Source of the DNA: an uncultured Planctomyces sp.
Lineage (GTDB): Bacteria; Planctomycetota; Planctomycetia; Planctomycetales; Planctomycetaceae
DNA: 32,844 nucleotides
Reading direction: 5' to 3'
Assembly: GCA_937899075.1 (NCBI GenBank)
Contig: CALDJX010000311.1
Span: 1-32,844 of the forward strand
Shown: piece after piece, positions 1-9,187 of the stretch
Layout: every line of letters begins with the position of its first letter
Position numbering within the stretch: position 1 is the first letter of the stretch
Made by a program: the position numbers and the translations under genes
The notes under the pieces: model-generated
Databases searched by the model: none
Told to the model about the DNA's origin: nothing
Seen by the model: only the letters and a program-made list of their open reading frames with translations

Positions 1-76
1 CCAAAGCTCCTTCAACGCCATCCGAAGTCAGCAAAGCAAGTCCTCCACAAATAATACCGAGCAAGTATTTGGTCAC
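1..76 (-). CDS. 5' end of a secreted protein (partial)
   Basis: The reverse strand from position 76 reads GTG and stays open to the window edge for 25 codons. The translation begins MTKYLLGIICGGLALLTSDG: a lysine near the start followed by a hydrophobic stretch, which is a signal-peptide pattern. An AGGAG ribosome binding site lies six bases before the GTG, which supports this start. The rest of the gene lies outside the window, so its function cannot be told. The main doubt is the short length; the ribosome binding site plus the signal-like sequence make it more than a chance reading. Confidence 0.55.
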   Translation of the reverse strand, partial: MTKYLLGIICGGLALLTSDGVEGAL

Positions 77-149
77 GCCGCACTCCTGAAACAGGACACA
101 AAAACGATCGTGTCCAAAACTACTTCCAGATTCCAATTTCAAAACGAAA

Positions 150-219
150 GCCACAGAGAGCACAGCGGCCACCGAGAACAAACTGCAAAAATCTCTGTGG
201 CCTCTGTGCTCTCCGTGGC
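150..219. repeat. Imperfect inverted repeat, 27-bp arms
   Basis: The left arm at 150-176 (GCCACAGAGAGCACAG...) and the right arm at 193-219 are reverse complements with three mismatches, separated by 16 bases. The element lies between the partial secreted-protein gene and the 3' end of the DJ-1/PfpI gene. It has no long T run, so it is not a clear intrinsic terminator. It is most likely a REP/MITE-like dispersed element; its copy number cannot be judged from this window. Confidence 0.75.
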
Positions 220-251
220 TGAAAATCCTGTCGGGTATTTCAGGCCTCTCG

Positions 252-1700
252 TCAGGACGAGCCTTTGAGTTGTTTCGCGAGTTGTCGGCCCATCTCGCGT
301 GCCGAAATGTCGTCCTGTCCGGTCATGATTTTTCCATCAATGACGATGTCGTCCGCGGCCGTTGATGGATTGCCGACTGAATTCGGAGCAACCATCTTCG
401 CGCCGTTCTGCTCAGAACCCCACCGCGACGACGGCTGAGCTTGTCGACCGTTGTAGATTCCAGCCGGGCCCTGACGAGTTGGCCCCGTCGCTCGTCGGCC
501 TGCCAGCAGACTGCGACCGTTGACGCGAGACCACGCGAGCACCGACACGCCGTGACACAACGCGCACACATATTTGTCCTGCTCGACGAACGCGTTGATC
601 AGTCGGTTGGTCGCGTCCTTCGTTTGTCGATCGCCGTTGTACGCCGAGTTGTTGTAGCTGCCCTGGAACGCGTACTGGTACATGGACGAGCCCCAGCCGC
701 CTGAAAACAGAATCGCTCGATAACGATTCGGATCGGCATCGGCGATTGCCAGGTCCGGTTGGACGGCTCCATCACTGCCGCCCTGCCCCGAATTCGCATG
801 AGGCCGACACGGTGCTCGTCGAGCTGCCGCGACTTCAACCGTGAATCCCGCTCGCTCAAATTCCTGGCGAGGGTCGGCGTACTCGCGGTAGAAGAATCCA
901 TCGTTAGCGATGACGATCAAAACTCGGTCCCCACCGTCCGCAGCCGGTCTCTTGCCTCGCGGAGGGTTCGTTGACGTTGGAACTGGTGGCATGGGAGTTG
1001 TCGACGGAGTGCGCGGACGCGGCGACGAGCTGGTCGATGCCAGATCGATTGTGCCGTTCACCGAGCGAACTTCGATCGAGTGAAACAGCGTTTCCGAATC
1101 CCAGGCACCGATACCGAGTCTTCGCTTCGAGGGGATTCGCCAGTTGGCCAGCACTCTGAGATCAGAACCGTCGCCGCGGTATGTCGACAGGAGTTTTCCA
1201 TCGAGGTACGCGTCCACGCGGTCGCGTCGGACTCGAAGCTCGGCCGTGTATTTCTGGCCGTTGATCAGCGTCACGTCTGCGGCTCGCGTCGAGTTCTGAC
1301 GAACATCCTTCCCGCCGACATTCTGAAAGCCAGCCAGGTGCTGCCCCCAGGCGTCGAGATCAAACGCCGCCTGTCCGCTGCCCGAAACGAAGAGCAAAGC
1401 GATCGAGTGCTGACCGGTTTGCCGTGTGAAGGTGACCGTGAAGTCGTACTCACCTTTCGGCTCGACCGGTAACGAAATTCGGGATCCGTTGGCAGCACTC
1501 GTCAGCAGGCCATCTGGAGTTTTTCTCCACTGACCGGCCACCGTATCGCGGTCCAGATTCATCAACTGAATCAGGTCGTCCGATTTTTCACGGGTGCGAT
1601 CGTCTTCTGCGGCTGACAACTGGGTGGCAATCACAAAACATGCAACGACGGCTGAAATTGTGACGCGTCCTGAAGTGCGTGTTCGGTTTGTTAGTGGCAT
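252..1700 (-). CDS. Secreted DJ-1/PfpI-family protein with N-terminal LamG-like domain
   Basis: The 482-residue product starts with a signal peptide (about residues 1-31, ending ATQLSAAED). Residues 45-215 are beta-rich and resemble the concanavalin-like (DUF1080/LamG-like) domains common in planctomycete secreted proteins. A Pro/Ser/Thr-rich linker at about 221-250 leads to a DJ-1/PfpI class I glutamine-amidotransferase-like domain (about 258-480). That domain has the nucleophile-elbow motif CALCHG, with the likely catalytic Cys at 382 followed by His 383, and the usual LIVIANDGF first strand. DJ-1/PfpI proteins include proteases, glyoxalases and chaperones, so the reaction is not predictable. 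The start is supported by a GAGG sequence seven to ten bases upstream. The fusion of a surface or carbohydrate-recognition-like domain to an exported DJ-1 domain is unusual. Confidence 0.8.
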   Translation of the reverse strand: MPLTNRTRTSGRVTISAVVACFVIATQLSAAEDDRTREKSDDLIQLMNLDRDTVAGQWRKTPDGLLTSAANGSRISLPVEPKGEYDFTVTFTRQTGQHSIALLFVSGSGQAAFDLDAWGQHLAGFQNVGGKDVRQNSTRAADVTLINGQKYTAELRVRRDRVDAYLDGKLLSTYRGDGSDLRVLANWRIPSKRRLGIGAWDSETLFHSIEVRSVNGTIDLASTSSSPRPRTPSTTPMPPVPTSTNPPRGKRPAADGGDRVLIVIANDGFFYREYADPRQEFERAGFTVEVAAARRAPCRPHANSGQGGSDGAVQPDLAIADADPNRYRAILFSGGWGSSMYQYAFQGSYNNSAYNGDRQTKDATNRLINAFVEQDKYVCALCHGVSVLAWSRVNGRSLLAGRRATGPTRQGPAGIYNGRQAQPSSRWGSEQNGAKMVAPNSVGNPSTAADDIVIDGKIMTGQDDISAREMGRQLAKQLKGSS

Positions 1701-1831
1701 GGTCTACCTCGTGACTAAGGCCCGTGAGTGCTTATCGTGTCAGGTCTGCGAGACGCGATCAAACGGGCGACTCGACATTGCCCTGGAATTTCCGACACGA
1801 TTCCTCTCAAAATCGAAGAAATGTGCCCACG

Positions 1832-1860
1832 AAAAAAGCCGCCCAGTAACTGAGCGGCTT
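1832..1860 (-). terminator. Intrinsic terminator of rpsD
   Basis: Read on the minus strand, AAGCCGC-T-CAG, a short loop and CTG-G-GCGGCTT form a GC-rich hairpin followed by a run of T (plus-strand A run at 1832-1837). It lies 30 bases past the rpsD stop codon, in the right orientation and place for a Rho-independent terminator. It separates rpsD from the DJ-1-type gene downstream. Confidence 0.85.
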
Positions 1861-1889
1861 CGTGTATCTCGATTTTTCGCGACAGAGAC

Positions 1890-2498
1890 TTAACGTCCCA
1901 TGAACGCGATAACCTTACCGACTTCGACCGGAAGACTGACGTCGTCCATGTGCGGAGCGGCGGTCACAGTGGCTTTCAGTTCGTTCTGGTCAAAGCTGAT
2001 CCAGTCACAAGCCGGTGCCGTGTTGGCTGCTGCCATTTCTTTATACAGGCTCTGCAGATTCGGGCGATTCCGGATCGTGATTACGTCGCCTGGCTTCACC
2101 TGAATCGATGGCTTATCGATCGTTCTGCCGTTCAACTGGAAGTGACGATGCACGATTCCCTGGCGAGCTTGCGGTCGCGAAAGTGCGAAACCTGCTCGAC
2201 GGACGACGTTGTCCAGCCGCTGCTCACACATAACAAGCAGGTTTTCACCCGTATTGCCCTGTTTGCGGCGAGCGACATCGTAGAACTTGCGAAGCTGCTC
2301 TTCACGCATCCCATAGTAAAACTTGATCTTCTGCTTTTCCTGCAACGCAAGGCCGAATTCGGACATCTTGCGACGTCTTTGAACTGGTCCTGGAGGATTT
2401 TCACGTGCTTCGAACGCCCGTTGAGCACCTGCGTTTTCAAAAATGACAGTTCCGAGACGTCGATTGATTCGTCCCTTTGGTCCAGTGTACCGACCCAT
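1890..2498 (-). CDS. rpsD: 30S ribosomal protein S4
   Basis: The 202-residue product begins MGRYTGPKGRINRRLG and matches bacterial S4 along its full length. It has the N-terminal RNA-binding region, the central helical part (EKQKIKFYYGMREEQLRKFY) and the S4 RNA-binding domain at about 94-155 (QRLDNVVRRAGFA, RQGIVHRHFQLNGR). S4 is a primary 16S rRNA-binding protein that nucleates assembly of the 30S body. The four-cysteine zinc motif found in some S4 proteins is absent, as expected for the zinc-free type. The start is fixed by an AAGGAG site nine bases upstream. The gene stands alone here, not in the alpha operon with rpsK, rpsM and rpoA, and has its own terminator. Confidence 0.97.
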   Translation of the reverse strand: MGRYTGPKGRINRRLGTVIFENAGAQRAFEARENPPGPVQRRRKMSEFGLALQEKQKIKFYYGMREEQLRKFYDVARRKQGNTGENLLVMCEQRLDNVVRRAGFALSRPQARQGIVHRHFQLNGRTIDKPSIQVKPGDVITIRNRPNLQSLYKEMAAANTAPACDWISFDQNELKATVTAAPHMDDVSLPVEVGKVIAFMGR

Positions 2499-2821
2499 TT
2501 CGGGTAGCTCCTTAAAGCGTTACAGAGATTGACTTTATCGCGCTTCCAGATGATCCAGTCCGGGATACCTGACGCAGTCATGAATGTCGTAAGAGGCGAG
2601 ACTCTAAGTATTTACGTCGCGAGATTCAACCATCGCTGTGCGACTGGTAGAGGTCTCAATTCGTAGGTCAGGCTCTGCCTGACGAAGTCTTAATCACAAG
2701 TCACATGGGTAAAATCAAAAACCACGGAAGACACGGAAACGCACGGAAAAAAGAGTCTGACAATGTCCGTGTAATTCCGTGTCTTCCGTGGTCCTGAAAA
2801 CTCCGTCAGGCAGAGCCTGAC
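2499..2821. other. Intergenic region upstream of rpsD with a compound repeat
   Basis: This 323-base gap separates the rpsD start from the acpS stop. It must hold the rpsD promoter and leader. I see no confident promoter boxes and no coding sequence. The half next to acpS is filled by the nested inverted repeats at 2663-2825, described separately. The rpsD-proximal half shows no clear S4-binding pseudoknot that I can support by eye. Confidence 0.5.
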
Positions 2822-2825
2822 CTAC
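2663..2825. repeat. Compound nested inverted repeat (GTAGGTCAGGC family around CCACGGAAGACACGG family)
   Basis: The outer arms are GTAGGTCAGGCTCT... at 2663-2683 and its exact reverse complement at 2805-2825. Each outer arm is itself palindromic (GTCAGGC TCT GCCTGAC). The inner arms at 2721-2748 and 2765-2792 begin ACCACGGAAGACACGG and match as reverse complements at 24 of 28 positions. The outer right arm overlaps the acpS stop codon at 2822-2824. The outer unit recurs at 11156 and 11679, so it is a dispersed family. The nesting suggests one element inserted into another. Confidence 0.85.
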
Positions 2826-3208
2826 AGATCGTTGCGAATTCCGATCGCCGTGGCCGTCGCGTAGGCCTTGCAGTGCGAAATGGTGATCAGGAATTCGTCG
2901 ATGCCAATCTTTTCGGCATACTCGCCCGCTCCCCCGCGGATATTTACGAACGGCTGACCACTTTTCTCATTCAGAATTTCGATATCCAGCCAGCCGATCC
3001 CTTTGACGAAGCCGGTGCCGAGCACTTTCATGATGGCTTCTTTGGCGGCCCAGCGTCCGGCGAAGGCTTCGTAGCAGTGCTTCCGCTTCTGGCAGTATTT
3101 GATCTCTTCCGGAGTGTAGATCCGGTTAATAAACGTTTCGGCGTGCCGCTCGATCATCTTTGCGATGCGAGCGATTTCGACGATGTCTGTTCCAAGTCCG
3201 ACGACCAC
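2822..3208 (-). CDS. acpS: Holo-[acyl-carrier-protein] synthase
   Basis: The 128-residue protein carries both signature motifs of the AcpS family: GTDIVEIARI near the N-terminus (metal-binding Asp8) and RWAAKEAIMK (Glu57 and the conserved Lys56). Length is normal for AcpS. The enzyme transfers 4'-phosphopantetheine from CoA to the serine of apo-ACP, making the carrier active for fatty-acid synthesis in the cytoplasm. The start is GTG; no Shine-Dalgarno sequence is obvious, and an in-frame stop just upstream limits other choices. The gene lies 67 bases after the membrane-protein gene on the same strand and may be co-transcribed with it. Its TAG stop codon is part of the GTAGGTCAGGC repeat. Confidence 0.95.
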   Translation of the reverse strand: MVVGLGTDIVEIARIAKMIERHAETFINRIYTPEEIKYCQKRKHCYEAFAGRWAAKEAIMKVLGTGFVKGIGWLDIEILNEKSGQPFVNIRGGAGEYAEKIGIDEFLITISHCKAYATATAIGIRNDL

Positions 3209-3275
3209 TGGGATTGAGCTTTCAATTGAGGAGCCATGACTGGCGAGAAGCCAGGAAACGGGACGAGTTTCGAGG

Positions 3276-4250
3276 TTAGCTCATCCCTTGAACTTCGTCC
3301 AACAGCCGCTTGAGCTCTGAAAACTGTTGCTCTGACAGATCAACATCGGGCAATTGCCGGACGGCGTTCGAAGACGATAACTGAAGATTAATTTGCGGAC
3401 GTTGCTTGCAGCCGCAGGCGGACAATTCGACCGTCGCACCAGTGACCGACTCCAGTTCTGAGTCGGAAACGGTCGCTCGCAAAGAGTCTGGAAGCGGAGC
3501 GGCGAAGGACTGACTTCGCACGACGCGCCGCCAGTTCTGGCATTGCGAGCAGAACGGTGAATTGGCCGCAGCCCGGGCCAGTAGCGACGATGCGGCACCT
3601 GCCAGTAGCAGCTCCAGTAGACCGAGTGCGATTGCTGTGGTTGGACCAGCTTTCAGCAACGACGCTCGATGGGTGAGCCAGGCAGTGAAGTCGCTTTCCG
3701 GCGGAGCAGCTTCCGCATCAATAAACTCGGAAAACTGGCGCCGCGATTCTTCGTACGCTTTGAGTTGTTCGGGATCGGCGTCGGCGGGCTCCTTCATTTG
3801 AGCCAGCATCTGAGCAGCGATCGCGGCATCGGGTCGCGGCGTCACTGACTGTTCCAATTGCTTCGCCCAGCTCTGCCACCACAGGACTGCCGTCACGCCG
3901 ACGCTGGCTGCTCCCGCGACAAACCCGCCGATGACTGCCAGCTTTGATAAGTGCATCCGGAAAGGTTTGGCGGCGGGACCAATGACGGCTCCGACGGCGA
4001 ATCCCTGAGCGATGCTCAGCAGACCGAGCAGCCGAAATCGCGCCGGCAGTGCCGAAAACACGACGCCAAGCAGGATCGCCAGAACCAGCGAAACGCCGAG
4101 CCAGGCGCAGAAACGCAGTCCGACCGCGTTCGGAGGCAGTTTCGAGGCGACTGCAGAATCGTCAGCCGCCGGCGGTGCAATGGGAACGACAGGCTTGCTC
4201 GGCGCGTCGGCTGAATCGTCGTTTGAATCTGTCTGGTCTGAATCGGGCAT
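3276..4250 (-). CDS. Unknown membrane protein with four predicted helices and Cys motifs
   Basis: I do not recognise this 324-residue protein. The first 40 residues are acidic and proline-rich. Hydrophobic helices are visible at about 43-67, 73-95, 103-125 and 203-226, with a polar, partly helical loop at about 130-200. The C-terminal domain has a CSQC pair at 234-237 and a CGC at 279-281, which may bind a metal as in a small zinc ribbon, and ends in an acidic helix. It precedes acpS on the same strand and is divergent from the AAA ATPase gene. A conserved planctomycete hypothetical is the most likely description; the function is unknown. Confidence 0.7.
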   Translation of the reverse strand: MPDSDQTDSNDDSADAPSKPVVPIAPPAADDSAVASKLPPNAVGLRFCAWLGVSLVLAILLGVVFSALPARFRLLGLLSIAQGFAVGAVIGPAAKPFRMHLSKLAVIGGFVAGAASVGVTAVLWWQSWAKQLEQSVTPRPDAAIAAQMLAQMKEPADADPEQLKAYEESRRQFSEFIDAEAAPPESDFTAWLTHRASLLKAGPTTAIALGLLELLLAGAASSLLARAAANSPFCSQCQNWRRVVRSQSFAAPLPDSLRATVSDSELESVTGATVELSACGCKQRPQINLQLSSSNAVRQLPDVDLSEQQFSELKRLLDEVQGMS

Positions 4251-4403
4251 GTCTGGCGTTTGAAGGTGCTTTCTGCAAAGTCGGCGCGACGGTCTGGTGA
4301 GGCTGCGAACGCGGACGCGGATGAGCTATAACGTTTCGCTGGTCCAGCCGAGCGGCACGGCGCCATCCACGAACCGTCAATGACTCGAACGATAACACGG
4401 CTC

Positions 4404-6425
4404 ATGAGCACAACAAACGTCATCGATATTCTGCGGCAGCGGATTCAGTGCCATTTTCCGGTTCTGTTTCTGACAACACATGAAGAGGACCGCTGGGAAT
4501 CCGAACTCGCGAACCTGGCTCTCGACATGGAGCGCGGTCTGGTCATCTGGACGTCGACCGACGGTGCCGCTCCGCCGCTTGATGCTCAGGCTGGCGACCA
4601 TCGCAACCCAGGCGATTTTCTTCATCAGATCACGGCTTACCCGCGCGATCACGTTTTTCTACTGAAAGACTTTCATCCGTTCCTCAAAGACCCGTTCGTC
4701 GTTCGCCGACTCCGCGATGTGATCCCAAGGCTGACCGAGCAGAACAAAACCATTCTGCTGATGGGGCCTGACTCGACCGTGCCGGTTGAGCTGCAGCGCG
4801 ACTCGGTGTCGATCGAGCTTCCACTGCCCGGCCTGGAAGATTTGCGTGAGGAACTGCGAGAACTGCTCATCCAGCGGCAGCATCAGGGTGAAACCAACGT
4901 GCGACTCAGCGAGCAGCAGGAAGAGAAACTGCTGAAGGCTGTCGCGGGTTTGACGACGAAACAGGTGCGGCAGGCACTTTCGCGAGCGTTGCTGGGACGC
5001 AGCAAAGTCGACAGCGAAGTTTATGCCTCGCTGATCGCCGAGAAGAAGTACATGGTGCAGGGCTCCGACATGCTGGAGTTTCAGGAGCTGGCCGAAGGTG
5101 CGAAAGACATCGGCGGACTGGACGCGCTGAAAGCGTGGGTTGGCACCAGGGCCGAAGCGTTTTCCGAGAAGGCTCGACAGAAAGGCATCCCCTCACCGAA
5201 AGGCGTGCTGCTGCTCGGTGTGCAGGGTTGCGGAAAAAGTTTGACGTCGCGAGCCATCGCGCAAATGCTCGCTTTCCCGCTGGTCAGGCTCGACGTTTCA
5301 ACATTGCTCAGCGGCGGCCTGGGCGAATCAGAAAAGAATCTGCGGGACGTCTTAAACCTGATGGAGATGATTGCTCCGGCCGTGCTCTGGATGGACGAAG
5401 TTGAAAAAGGTTTCGCCGGCGTCGGAGAAGAAGGCAGCGATGCAACGATGGTCCGCCTGATGGGGCGTTTCCTGACGTGGATGCAGGAAAAGAAGGCGCC
5501 GGTTTTTGTCGTCGCGACGGCGAACTCGGTCACCGGACTGCCGCCGGAAATGTTGCGTCGAGGCCGCTTCGACGAACTCTTTTTCGTCGACCTGCCCAAC
5601 TATCACGAGCGGCAGACGATTCTCGAAATCCACCTCAGGAAGCAGGGGCTGGATCCGGCGAACTTTGACCTCGGTCACCTCTCCGACAAGTCCGAAGGGT
5701 ACAGCGGCGCGGAAATCGAGCAGTCGGTTCAGACCGCCGTCATCGAGAATTACACCCGCGGCGGCGATCTCGAACAGAAGCAGATCGAAGACGCGATCGA
5801 CGACACCGTTCCGCTGTCGGTGACGATGGAAGAAAAGATTTTCGAACTGCGACAGTGGGCACGATCCCGCTGCCGTCCCGCCACGCCCGACAGCCGCGTG
5901 CTTCAGATGCTGGAAGAAGAGCATCGAGAAAAGACCGGCCAGGCCCCGCCGGAAATGTTCAACCTGATCGACGACGAAGACTCGGACGAGCCCGAAGAGC
6001 AGTTCAACTGGCGGACGCTGATCGCCGAAGGCCGCGTCAAGGCCGGGCTTCTGGAATACGTCTCTGACCAGAACGACGTGACGCTCGCCGAACTTCAGCA
6101 GGCCGTCACTGGTCATGTGGAAGCCGCGGGAGAATTTGGCCTCGCACTTCGAGCCGACCCTCACGTCGTCATCTGGCACGGAATGAGCGCCGAAATCGCC
6201 GCTCCGCTGGCGAAGCTGATTTCCGACCGCAAGTTGTATCTGCATCAGGTTTCCGGCTCGCGGTACGGCACCGACGCGGCCAGCGTGACGATGCCAAAGC
6301 TGGCGGCACTCACCGACGCTCGGCTGTCGAAAACGGCCTGGCTGCCGGTCACGATCAGCGCCGTCGCTCCGGAAGACGTGGACGAACGGCTGGTTCGCGT
6401 CGCTCGGATGAAACTTCGGAAGTGA
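4404..6425 (+). CDS. Ycf46-like AAA+ ATPase with long C-terminal extension
   Basis: An AAA+ ATPase related to the Ycf46/Cdc48-like family. Counting from the upstream in-frame ATG at 4380, Walker A GVQGCGKS is at 280-287, Walker [12 protein letters not shown] has Asp339-Glu340, and the sensor-1/arginine-finger region reads [23 protein letters not shown]. The N-terminal 220 residues match the Ycf46 non-catalytic region ([19 protein letters not shown]). I prefer the start at 4404 because Ycf46 homologues begin close to this point; the 4380 start would add eight residues. Beyond the AAA lid (about residue 485) there are almost 200 further residues, acidic then globular, which I do not recognise. 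Substrates of Ycf46 proteins are poorly known. The gene is alone on its strand, divergent from the membrane-protein gene. Confidence 0.88.
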   Translation: MSTTNVIDILRQRIQCHFPVLFLTTHEEDRWESELANLALDMERGLVIWTSTDGAAPPLDAQAGDHRNPGDFLHQITAYPRDHVFLLKDFHPFLKDPFVVRRLRDVIPRLTEQNKTILLMGPDSTVPVELQRDSVSIELPLPGLEDLREELRELLIQRQHQGETNVRLSEQQEEKLLKAVAGLTTKQVRQALSRALLGRSKVDSEVYASLIAEKKYMVQGSDMLEFQELAEGAKDIGGLDALKAWVGTRAEAFSEKARQKGIPSPKGVLLLGVQGCGKSLTSRAIAQMLAFPLVRLDVSTLLSGGLGESEKNLRDVLNLMEMIAPAVLWMDEVEKGFAGVGEEGSDATMVRLMGRFLTWMQEKKAPVFVVATANSVTGLPPEMLRRGRFDELFFVDLPNYHERQTILEIHLRKQGLDPANFDLGHLSDKSEGYSGAEIEQSVQTAVIENYTRGGDLEQKQIEDAIDDTVPLSVTMEEKIFELRQWARSRCRPATPDSRVLQMLEEEHREKTGQAPPEMFNLIDDEDSDEPEEQFNWRTLIAEGRVKAGLLEYVSDQNDVTLAELQQAVTGHVEAAGEFGLALRADPHVVIWHGMSAEIAAPLAKLISDRKLYLHQVSGSRYGTDAASVTMPKLAALTDARLSKTAWLPVTISAVAPEDVDERLVRVARMKLRK

Positions 6426-6759
6426 GCGGTTGGCCGTAAATCTCAGTCGACCTGGAATCACCGAAGAACGGAACGCAGAGCCCTCCGAGGACTCGCAGAG
6501 AATTCAGGAGAGGTCTCCTTTCCTCTCTGGGTTTTTCAACTCAGCGCCCTCTGCGTTCAAAACGTCAGTCTGGTCGAGACCATTTCGCCGACCAGACCCA
6601 TCTTACCGGCTCGACCTGTCGTGACATTCCCACGCGGCGGCCGAACCGGAACTGGTTTGACTCTGTCGGATGCGATAAAAAACGCCCCTTCAGCCCCCGA
6701 CGTTTATCGCTCGGGCCGGTTTTCTAGACGATCTTCAACTTCAAACCCAAGCCATCATC
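6426..6759. other. Intergenic region upstream of thrS
   Basis: This 334-base gap lies between the AAA ATPase gene and thrS. It contains an imperfect palindromic repeat (6471-6558) and otherwise no coding sequence. I looked for a T-box leader or a structured operator before thrS and see none I can support. The last 50 bases must hold the thrS start region, where no strong Shine-Dalgarno sequence is visible. Confidence 0.5.
6471..6558. repeat. Imperfect inverted repeat (GAACGCAGAG arms)
   Basis: GAACGCAGAG at 6471-6480 is the exact reverse complement of CTCTGCGTTC at 6549-6558. The sequence between contains further partial complementarity (CGCAGAG against CTCTC). It resembles in layout the 150-219 and 2721-2792 elements and is probably another worn dispersed palindrome. 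Confidence 0.5.
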
Positions 6760-8967
6760 ATGATTCAGGTCAATCTTCCCGACGGAACGAGCAAGGAATT
6801 TGAAGCCGGCACCACGGCTCTGGACGTCGCCGCGTCGATTGGCGAAAGGCTCGCGCTGGCGACCGTCGCCGCCGAAGTCAACGAGACAATCGTCGACGCC
6901 ATGCGCCCGCTGGAAGAACTCCAGGTGGACGGCCAGCCGGTCGATCTGAAGCTGATCACGACTCGCGATGCCGCCGCTCTGGGAGTGCTGCGTCACTCGT
7001 GTGCACACGTCATGGCTCGAGCGGTCATGCGTCTTTACGAAGGCGTGGGTCTGGCTTTTGGCCCGACGACCGGCAACGGCTTTTACTACGACTTCGATCT
7101 GGAAACTCCGATCAGCGACGACGACTTCCCGAAGATCGAAGCCGAGATGAAGAAGATCGTCAAAGAGGCCGAGCCCTTCGAACGCTTCTACATGAACCGC
7201 GACGAAGCGTTGCAGTTTTGTGGCGACCTCAAACAGGAACTCAAGTGCGAGCACATCGACACCGGCCTCGCCGATCACCCACAACTTAGCTTCTATCGGC
7301 AAGGCGAATTCGTCGACCTGTGCCGCGGCCCGCACATTCCTGACGCCGGCAGAATCAAAGCGTTCAAGCTGCTGAGCGTCGCTGGCTCGTACTGGAAAGG
7401 CGACGCCGACAACAAACATCTGCAGCGTCTGTACGGAACGGCCTTCTTCAGCAAGAGCGACCAGAAGGAGTATCTCGCGCAGCTCGAAGAAGCGAAGCGA
7501 CGCGATCATCGAGTCCTCGGTAAACAGCTCGGCCTGTTCACCATCAGCCCGGAAGTCGGACAGGGACTAAGCCTGTGGCTGCCGAAAGGCGCGACGATCC
7601 GAGCGTTGCTCGAAGACTTCATTAAGAAGGAACTGCTCGCTCGCGGCTATCAGCCGGTCTACTCGCCGCACATCGGCCGCGCCGAACTTTACGAAACCAG
7701 CGGCCACTTCCCGTACTATCGCGATTCGCAGTTCGCTCCGATCTTCGGTCACAATGCAGGGCAGCTCGTCGACTACTGGAAGCAGAAACTGCAGGACGGC
7801 GAACTCAGCGACGACGACGAACAGCAGATCGGTCGCACCGCAGAACTGCTCGGCTGCGGCTGCGCGAGCGAAGCGTTGAAAGCCGGCTCGACCGACGAGA
7901 AGGCAAAGATTCTGCACAGCTGGGAACATGGCCAGGAACGTTACCTGCTCAAGCCGATGAACTGCCCGCATAACGTGCAGATGTATAAGGCTCAACAGAG
8001 AAGCTACCGCGACCTGCCCGTGCGTCTGGCCGAGTTCGGCACGGTTTACCGGCACGAACAATCCGGCGAGCTGAACGGACTCCTTCGAGTTCGCGGCCTC
8101 ACGCAGGACGACGCTCACCTGTTCTGCACTCCCGAGCAGGTTGAAGACGAATTCAAAGACACGCTCGACCTGGTCAAGTTCGTGCTCGACGCCGTCGGCC
8201 TGGACGACTACCGCGTGCAGCTTTCCAAACGCGATCCGAATTCCGATAAGTACGTGGGTTCGCCCGAACTGTGGGACGCCGCCGAAGAAACGCTCCGCAA
8301 AGTGCTGGTCGATTCCGGCCTGAACTTCACCGAGTGCGAAGGCGAAGCCGCGTTCTACGGACCGAAGGCCGACTTCATGGTTCGAGACTGCATCGGCCGC
8401 GAGTGGCAACTCGGAACTGTCCAGCTCGACTACAACCTGCCTGAACGATTCGAACTGGAATACACCGGCGCCGATAACAAACATCATCGCCCGGTCATGA
8501 TTCACCGAGCACCGTTTGGTTCGATGGAACGCTTCGTCGGCATGCTCATCGAGCATTTTGCCGGAGCCTTCCCGCTTTGGCTGGCTCCCGAGCAGATTCG
8601 AATTTGCCCGGTCACGGACAAGTCAACCGCTTACGCAAAGAAACTGGAAGCTCAGTTCCGAGTGGAAGGTTTCCGAGTCACGACGGACACTCGCAGCTCG
8701 AAGGTCAACGCAAAAATTCGCGACGCTCAGATCGAACTGATCCCGTACATGATCGTCGTCGGTCCGAAAGACGAAGAGCAGAACGCCGTCTCGCTCCGAG
8801 ACCGCATCTCAGAATCGGACACCGGCGGAACCGACCTCGGCATGATGCCCGTCGCAGAAGCACTGGCGAAGCTGAAAGAAGAAGTCGAATCCCTGACCGT
8901 CCGCCAGGCCGTCAAATCCAGCTTCCGCTCATTCGACGCCGACAGCGGGGAACAGAACGAGTATTGA
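6760..8967 (+). CDS. thrS: Threonyl-tRNA synthetase
   Basis: The 735-residue product has the ThrRS domain order: TGS domain (about 1-62), editing domain with [12 protein letters not shown] and the YDFDL region (about 75-240), class II catalytic core (about 255-630) and anticodon-binding domain (about 635-725). It attaches threonine to tRNA-Thr and edits mischarged serine. Likely zinc ligands are visible: Cys402 in KPMNCP, His453 in LTQDDAH and His582 in VMIHRA. The protein is longer than E. coli ThrRS because about 60 extra residues (about 331-392, including GCGCAS) lie between the SGHFPYY motif at 314 and KPMNCP at 398. The start ATG matches the usual N-terminus ([10 protein letters not shown]). 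Confidence 0.97.
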   Translation: MIQVNLPDGTSKEFEAGTTALDVAASIGERLALATVAAEVNETIVDAMRPLEELQVDGQPVDLKLITTRDAAALGVLRHSCAHVMARAVMRLYEGVGLAFGPTTGNGFYYDFDLETPISDDDFPKIEAEMKKIVKEAEPFERFYMNRDEALQFCGDLKQELKCEHIDTGLADHPQLSFYRQGEFVDLCRGPHIPDAGRIKAFKLLSVAGSYWKGDADNKHLQRLYGTAFFSKSDQKEYLAQLEEAKRRDHRVLGKQLGLFTISPEVGQGLSLWLPKGATIRALLEDFIKKELLARGYQPVYSPHIGRAELYETSGHFPYYRDSQFAPIFGHNAGQLVDYWKQKLQDGELSDDDEQQIGRTAELLGCGCASEALKAGSTDEKAKILHSWEHGQERYLLKPMNCPHNVQMYKAQQRSYRDLPVRLAEFGTVYRHEQSGELNGLLRVRGLTQDDAHLFCTPEQVEDEFKDTLDLVKFVLDAVGLDDYRVQLSKRDPNSDKYVGSPELWDAAEETLRKVLVDSGLNFTECEGEAAFYGPKADFMVRDCIGREWQLGTVQLDYNLPERFELEYTGADNKHHRPVMIHRAPFGSMERFVGMLIEHFAGAFPLWLAPEQIRICPVTDKSTAYAKKLEAQFRVEGFRVTTDTRSSKVNAKIRDAQIELIPYMIVVGPKDEEQNAVSLRDRISESDTGGTDLGMMPVAEALAKLKEEVESLTVRQAVKSSFRSFDADSGEQNEY

Positions 8968-8988
8968 GCCGTCGTCAGATCGGCGAAC

Positions 8989-9069
8989 GTAGGCTGGAAC
9001 AATCGCAGCGCAGTTCCGGCATTTCGGGGCGAGGCCTGCCGGAACTGCGCTGCGCTTGTTCCAGCCTAC
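8989..9069. repeat. Near-perfect inverted repeat, 33-bp arms (GTAGGCTGGAAC family, copy 1)
   Basis: The left arm 8989-9021 starts GTAGGCTGGAACAA and the right arm 9037-9069 ends with the complementary TTGTTCCAGCCTAC. The arms match at 32 of 33 positions around a 15-base loop. The element lies 21 bases past the thrS stop. A second copy is at 11740-11821. RNA from either strand would fold into a very stable hairpin, so it may act on transcript ends, but no T tract follows. Confidence 0.92.
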
Positions 9070-9187
9070 AGCCTTGGCTAAGTTGACTGACCAACCCTCA
9101 AAACCGTTGCCTTTACCATGACATACTTCATCCGCTTCGAGGCCCAATCGCACTGCGAAGCCCGTTGCGGGAAAGGAAACTTCAGAC

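Noticed and set aside
5352-6461. 369-residue open frame on the minus strand
   Set aside because: It is fully antisense to the AAA ATPase gene, whose Walker and sensor motifs are clear. Long antisense frames are expected in GC-rich genes with this codon use.
7567-8556. 329-residue open frame on the minus strand
   Set aside because: It is antisense to the thrS catalytic core, which is certain from its motifs; the translation has no recognisable domain.
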